Assembly (NCBI RefSeq): GCF_003119195.2
Contig: NZ_CP022254.1
Coordinates: 1,581,001-1,645,000 of the forward strand
DNA: 64,000 nt
Reading direction: 5' to 3'
Origin: Azospirillum baldaniorum
Lineage (GTDB): Bacteria > Pseudomonadota > Alphaproteobacteria > Azospirillales > Azospirillaceae
Every line of letters begins with the position of its first letter. Position 1 is the stretch's first letter. The position numbers and the translations under genes were made by a program. The notes under the pieces are model-generated. The model was not told the origin of the DNA, ran no database searches, and saw only the letters and a program-made list of their open reading frames with translations. Below are positions 59,968 to 64,000 of the stretch, one piece after another.

Positions 59968-61677
59968 ATGGCGGTCACCCGGGACGAACTGAAGACGCGC
60001 ATCGGCCAGGCCCTGGGCGAGACGAAGGCCGATCTGGTCATCAAGAACACCCGTTTCCTCAACGTCGTCACCGGCGAGACCGCCGCGGGCGACATCGCCC
60101 TGTGCGGTGACCGGATCGTCGGCACCTACGAGTCCTACGACGGGGTGGAGGAGATCGACGGGTCCGGGCTGACCGTCGTGCCGGGTTTCATCGACACCCA
60201 CGTTCATTGCGAATCCACTTGCGTCACGCCGATGGAGTTCGACCGCTGCGTCCTGCCGCGCGGCACCACCACGGCCATCTGCGACCCGCATGAGATCTGC
60301 AACGTGCTGGGGGAAAAGGGGCTTCGCTACTTCCTGGACTGCGCCGAGGGAACGGTGCTGGACCTGCGGGTGCAGCTCTCCTCCTGCGTGCCGGCGACGG
60401 AGCTGGAGACCTCCGGCGCGCGGCTGGAGGCGGCGGACCTGCTGCGCCACAAGGACCATCCGAAGGTGCTGGGACTGGCGGAGTTCATGAACTTCCCCGG
60501 CGTCTTCCACAAGGTGGACGGGGTTCTCGACAAGCTGGCCGCCTTCGACGGCCGCCACATCGACGGCCACGCCCCTCTGCTCAGCGGGCGGGAGCTGAAC
60601 GCCTATCTGTCCTGCGGCATCCGCAACTGCCATGAGACGACCAGCGCGCCCGAGGCGATGGAGAAGCTGCGCAAGGGCATGCAGGTGCTGATCCGCGACG
60701 GGTCGGTGTCGAAGGACGTGCACGCGCTGGCCCCGGTGATCCAGCCGGAAACCTCGCCCTTCCTGGGCTTCTGCACCGACGACCGCAACCCCCTCGACAT
60801 CGCCGAGGAGGGGCACATGGACCACCTGATCCGCAGCGCGATCCGGCTCGGTGCCCCGTTGGCCCACGTCTACCGCGCCGCCACATGGTCGGCGGCGCGC
60901 GGTTTCGGCCTGTTCGACCGCGGCCTGATCGCGCCGGGGCAGCGCGCCGACCTCGTCCTGCTGGACGATCTGGAGGACTGCGTGGTCAACCGGGTGATCC
61001 GCAACGGGCGGGTGGTGACCCCGGAAACCTTCGCCGGCCGTCCGGCGGTCAGCCCGGTCGGCCTGCGCTCGGTCAAGCTCCAGCCGGTGACGGCAGAGGA
61101 TTTCGTGGTGCCCGCCCGCGGTTCCGTCCAGTCGGTGATCGGGGTTCTGCCCGGCAAGATCATCACCGCCCATCTGCGGTTGGAGGTGCCGGCCAGGGAC
61201 GGCAAGCTGGTGGCCGATCCCGACCGCGACATCCTGAAGATCTGCGTCTTCGCCCGCCACGGCACCAACCAGAATGTCGGGCGCGGCTTCGCCAGCGGCT
61301 TCCACCTTCGCGAGGGCGCTCTGGCCTCCTCGGTCGGGCACGACAGCCACAACATCTGCGTGGTCGGCGCGTCGGACGAGGACATGGCCATCGCCGTCAA
61401 CCGCCTGATCGAGCTTCAGGGCGGCTTCGTCGCCGTGCGCAACGGTCAGGTGGTCGGCGAACTGGCCCTGCCGCTGGCCGGGCTGATGAGCCTGGAGCCC
61501 TTCGAGACGGTGGAGCGTCATCTGCGCAGCCTGCGCGCCTCGGTGAAGGGGATGGGGTGCCCGCTGGCCGAGCCCTTCCTGCAACTGGCCTTCCTGCCAC
61601 TGCCGGTGATCCCGCATCTCAAGATCACCGACCGCGGGCTTGTGGATGTCGACACATTCGCGCTGGTCGAAGCGTGA
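59968..61677 (+). CDS. ade: Adenine deaminase
   Basis: 569 aa from ATG 59968 (GAGGCGGAG upstream). Amidohydrolase that converts adenine to hypoxanthine and ammonia in purine salvage. The metal site includes PGFIDTHVHCESTCVTPMEF (HxH) and TTTAICDPHEICNVLG. Further landmarks are IDGHAPLLSGRELNAYLSCG, NCHETTSAPEAMEKLRKGMQ and GFCTDDRNPLDIAEEGHMDH (catalytic Asp). The C-terminal domain typical of AdeC follows (HDSHNICVVGASDEDMAIAV). Length is close to E. coli Ade. Apparently monocistronic or paired with the short lipoprotein gene. Confidence 0.94.
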   Translation: MAVTRDELKTRIGQALGETKADLVIKNTRFLNVVTGETAAGDIALCGDRIVGTYESYDGVEEIDGSGLTVVPGFIDTHVHCESTCVTPMEFDRCVLPRGTTTAICDPHEICNVLGEKGLRYFLDCAEGTVLDLRVQLSSCVPATELETSGARLEAADLLRHKDHPKVLGLAEFMNFPGVFHKVDGVLDKLAAFDGRHIDGHAPLLSGRELNAYLSCGIRNCHETTSAPEAMEKLRKGMQVLIRDGSVSKDVHALAPVIQPETSPFLGFCTDDRNPLDIAEEGHMDHLIRSAIRLGAPLAHVYRAATWSAARGFGLFDRGLIAPGQRADLVLLDDLEDCVVNRVIRNGRVVTPETFAGRPAVSPVGLRSVKLQPVTAEDFVVPARGSVQSVIGVLPGKIITAHLRLEVPARDGKLVADPDRDILKICVFARHGTNQNVGRGFASGFHLREGALASSVGHDSHNICVVGASDEDMAIAVNRLIELQGGFVAVRNGQVVGELALPLAGLMSLEPFETVERHLRSLRASVKGMGCPLAEPFLQLAFLPLPVIPHLKITDRGLVDVDTFALVEA

Positions 61678-61832
61678 CCCCGGCAATTCCTGCCGGACGG
61701 GGTGCGGATCTTGCCGGCCCCTTCGGCGGGAGCCCCGGCTCAACCCTTTGAAAATCATGGAAAGCCTTCTGGCCCGCCGCCTGCAAGGGGCCGTCCGACA
61801 AACGCGAAGAATGCCGGTCGGAGGGGCGTGCC

Positions 61833-62549
61833 ATGGTTGGAATGAGCGACATCAGCGGCTTGGCGCAGAGCATCCAGACGTCCATCGACGCGGCGATGAA
61901 GCGCGTCCAGGAGCAGGCCAAGCAGGCGACCGACGCCAAGCCCAGCGGCAACGTCCAGGAGTATGAGCAGACCGTCCGCAAGTCGGCCCTGAACGCCGCG
62001 CCCTTCGCCACCAACGTCGGCACGCTGATCAAGGACACCAGCCGCCTCAACGTGCTGAGCACGCTGGCCGCCAACGATCCGGCGGACTTCTACAAATTCA
62101 ATCTGGCGACGCCCGGCGAGGTCGCCCTCGGCCGCGTCGGCGACACCGGCGTGCGCGTCCAGCTGATGGACAAGCAGGGCAAGATCGTCGCCGACAGCAA
62201 CAGCGAGGCCGGCGCCACCTACGACGCCTACAAGAAGTTCGAGGCGGGCACCCTGTCGCTCGACCGTGGCGACTACACGCTGCGCGTCTCCCGCGACAAG
62301 GGCGTGGCGGCCAAGGAGGAGAAGAACTACGGCCTCCAGCTCCGCATGGGCGACTACAGCAAGGACTACGACACCATCGCCAAGCAGCCGGCCAAGGGCG
62401 ACAACCCGCTCCAGCAGACGCCGCAGCTTCAGCGCCTGACCTCCCTGCTGACCGGTGGCACGACGACCAGTTCCGGGGCGCTGGGCATCCTCACCGGAGG
62501 AAGCGGCGGCTACAGCGGGCGCGGGTCTCTGCTGAATGGGCTTTTCTGA
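61833..62549 (+). CDS. Hypothetical protein with PPC-like beta-sandwich
   Basis: 238 aa, ATG with GGAGG 8 nt upstream. No signal peptide. An N-terminal amphipathic helix (about residues 5-40, LAQSIQTSIDAAMKRVQEQA) is followed by a segment resembling a pre-peptidase C-terminal/bacterial Ig-like fold (about 75-165): DPADFYKFNLATPGEVALGR, then VQLMDKQGKIVADSN and LSLDRGDYTLRVSRD. The C-terminus is Gly/Ser/Thr-rich (LLTGGTTTSSGALGILTGGS). This could be an extracellular or surface protein exported by a signal-less route, but no export signal was recognised. Function unknown. Confidence 0.75.
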   Translation: MVGMSDISGLAQSIQTSIDAAMKRVQEQAKQATDAKPSGNVQEYEQTVRKSALNAAPFATNVGTLIKDTSRLNVLSTLAANDPADFYKFNLATPGEVALGRVGDTGVRVQLMDKQGKIVADSNSEAGATYDAYKKFEAGTLSLDRGDYTLRVSRDKGVAAKEEKNYGLQLRMGDYSKDYDTIAKQPAKGDNPLQQTPQLQRLTSLLTGGTTTSSGALGILTGGSGGYSGRGSLLNGLF

Positions 62550-62606
62550 GGCGCCAGAACCTCCTCGCCATCCGCCTGTAGAGGCGGCCGATCCGTTGAG
62601 GCGACG

Positions 62607-63455
62607 TCAGGCCGCGAGGCGCAGCGACGCGGCGCCGAGCACGATGACCGCGCCGGAGGCCAGACGCACCGGACCGACCCGCTCCTTGAGCACCAGGGCC
62701 GCCAGCGCCATCGCGAACAGGATCGAGGTTTCGCGCAGCGCCGCCACCACGGCGATCGGCGCCAGGGTCATCGCCCAGAGCGCGAGCCCGTAGGAGGCGA
62801 TGCTGGCCGCCCCGCCGGCCAGCGCCACCATCCAGCGCCGGCGGGCGTGGCTCAGGAAGCCCCGGGCGTCGCTCAGCAGCGACCCGCCCACCATGGGCAC
62901 GCTCAACAGCAGGAATCCCCACAGCGTGTAGCCGGCCGCCGAACCGGACAGCCGAACGCCGATGCCGTCCACCACCGTGTAGGCGGCGATCACCAGGGCG
63001 TTGGCGAGCGCGCAGGCGGTGCCCCGCCACGATCCCGACGGGGCCGAGCGCCGCCCCAACAGGGTCAGCCCGAGAATTCCGCCGCAGACCAGCAGCGTTC
63101 CCATCCAGGCGCCGGCGGACAGCCCCTCGCCCAGCAGCACGCCGCTGCACAGCGCCACGAGCAGCGGCGGCGTGCCGCGCATCAGTGGATAGGCGTGGCT
63201 CATCGCCCCCTCGCGATAGGCGGCGGCGAGGAGACGGAAATAGGCGACGTGCAGCACCGCCGTCACACAGAGGTAAGGTGCGCTGGCGAGCGATGGCGCC
63301 GGAACGACGGGAAGCAGCAGCAGGGCGATGAAGGCGGACCCGGCGACCACCAGGACCGCGTCGGACGCACTGCCGCCGCCGGCCTTCAGCGCGGTGTTCC
63401 AGCCGGCATGGAGAAGGGCGCCGGCCAGGACGGCGAGAAGGGCTTCGGTGGGCAA
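62607..63455 (-). CDS. DMT-superfamily (EamA) transporter
   Basis: 282 aa if started at TTG 63455, where the first membrane helix begins (PTEALLAVLAGALLHAGWNT); no ATG fits this frame and the start is uncertain. Ten membrane segments in two EamA repeats: HVAYFRLLAAAYREGAMSHA and YPLMRGTPPLLVALCSGVLL in the first, ALRETSILFAMALAALVLKE and RVGPVRLASGAVIVLGAASL in the second. The ALRETS-F motif is typical of this drug/metabolite exporter group. Substrate unknown. Divergent from the second DMT gene. Confidence 0.82.
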   Translation of the reverse strand: MPTEALLAVLAGALLHAGWNTALKAGGGSASDAVLVVAGSAFIALLLLPVVPAPSLASAPYLCVTAVLHVAYFRLLAAAYREGAMSHAYPLMRGTPPLLVALCSGVLLGEGLSAGAWMGTLLVCGGILGLTLLGRRSAPSGSWRGTACALANALVIAAYTVVDGIGVRLSGSAAGYTLWGFLLLSVPMVGGSLLSDARGFLSHARRRWMVALAGGAASIASYGLALWAMTLAPIAVVAALRETSILFAMALAALVLKERVGPVRLASGAVIVLGAASLRLAA

Positions 63456-63605
63456 GGCGGGAGCCGTGGTTGGGAAGGGGACGACGCGGACGGAGGGACG
63501 GCATGCGGCCCGCCGGATGGCAGGATACACGCACAGGTCCGGTGTCGGACAGTTTGATTGCCAGCCCCGATTGCCCGAGGGCCTTCTTTGCGCTAAGCGT
63601 TCGTC

Positions 63606-64000
63606 ATGTCGACCGACAGCTTCCCGAACCTCCCGTCCGCTGCGGCCTCCGCCCCGGCCGCCGTCCGCCGCGCCACCGCCATCGGCGGTCTGGCCATCCT
63701 GATGTGGTCCACGCTGGCGCTGCTGACGGCGCTGTCGGGGACCATTCCGCCGTTCCAACTCGTCGCGATGTCCTTCGGCGTCGCCTTCATCATCGGGACG
63801 GCGGCGGGGGCCGCGCGGGGCAAGGACGTGATCGGCGTGCTGCGCCAGCCATGGCGGGTCTGGCTGCTCGGCGTCGCCGGGCTGTTCGGTTACCATTTCT
63901 TCTATTTCCTGGCCTTCCGCCTCGCTCCCGGTGCGGCGGTCGAGGTCAATCTGCTGAATTATCTCTGGCCGCTGCTGATCGTCCTGTTCTCCGCACTGCT
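63606..64000 (+). CDS. DMT-superfamily (EamA) transporter, partial (runs off the right edge)
   Basis: Partial; 131 codons are present and the frame is open to the window end. ATG 63606. A cytoplasmic leader of about 22 residues is followed by membrane helices ATAIGGLAILMWSTLALLTA, LVAMSFGVAFIIGTAAG, VWLLGVAGLFGYHFFYFLAF and EVNLLNYLWPLLIVLFSALL. The GYHFFYF-LA and NLLNYLWPLLIVLFSA pattern matches YddG-like exporters (aromatic amino acids), a tentative assignment. It is divergent from the neighbouring EamA gene with a 150-bp shared promoter region. Confidence 0.8.
   Translation, partial: MSTDSFPNLPSAAASAPAAVRRATAIGGLAILMWSTLALLTALSGTIPPFQLVAMSFGVAFIIGTAAGAARGKDVIGVLRQPWRVWLLGVAGLFGYHFFYFLAFRLAPGAAVEVNLLNYLWPLLIVLFSAL

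Overview
The window is high-GC alphaproteobacterial DNA. Gene content points to the Rhodospirillales, most likely Azospirillum or a close relative. Supporting features are a CcrM-type GANTC methyltransferase, a fliF operon behind a sigma-54 promoter, an uptake [NiFe]-hydrogenase cluster with hup accessory genes, several sensor kinases and a chemoreceptor. The species is inferred. No tRNA, rRNA, IS element, prophage or CRISPR array was recognised.

Layout. (1) 1-3347, minus strand: flagellar operon fliF-fliH-fliN-motA (motA runs off the left edge), with a sigma-54 promoter and two FlbD-like dyads upstream. (2) 3.9-13.3 kb: XRE regulator, class I aminotransferase, Cache-type sensor kinase, a very large periplasmic alpha-2-macroglobulin protein without the thioester, and a small membrane protein. 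(3) 13.5-19.4 kb: MerR regulator plus a fatty-acid beta-oxidation operon (thiolase, FadN-type fused dehydrogenase/hydratase, acyl-CoA dehydrogenase) behind a promoter overlapped by a palindromic operator. (4) 19.8-36.4 kb: orphan LuxR-type response regulator, CBS protein, OmpW, lipoprotein, FAD oxidoreductase, SMC, DsbA-like protein, DUF721/DciA, MutY, DUF1194 protein, PAS sensor kinase, FolB, CcrM, RNase HII and a double cNMP-domain protein. (5) 36.5-40.6 kb: SEC-C protein, double cold-shock protein, C-terminal processing protease, ExoY-like sugar transferase.

(6) 40.7-57.6 kb is the centrepiece, a hydrogenase locus. The structural operon hybO-hybA-hybB-hybC is of E. coli hydrogenase-2 type: small subunit, ferredoxin, NrfD-like membrane subunit, large subunit. 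It is followed by the protease gene hupD. A convergent pair of secreted metallo-beta-lactamase-fold hydrolases and hupE come next, then the maturation operon hupF-hupIJ(fusion)-hupK-hypA-hypB-[lysE-type exporter]-hypF-hypC-hypE, coupled largely by 1-28 nt overlaps. hypD is missing from its usual place between hypC and hypE. FNR/FixK-type boxes lie upstream of both the structural and the maturation operon, so the two are probably induced together under low oxygen. The small subunit has glycine at both positions where oxygen-tolerant enzymes carry extra cysteines, yet the accessory set includes rubredoxin, HupF and HupK, proteins tied to aerobic hydrogenase assembly.

(7) 57.7-64 kb: methyl-accepting chemotaxis protein, small lipoprotein, adenine deaminase, a PPC-like hypothetical protein, and two divergent DMT/EamA transporters, the second cut by the right edge.

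Start codons were often moved downstream of the longest open frame where a signal peptide, Shine-Dalgarno sequence or family N-terminus supported it; each case is stated.
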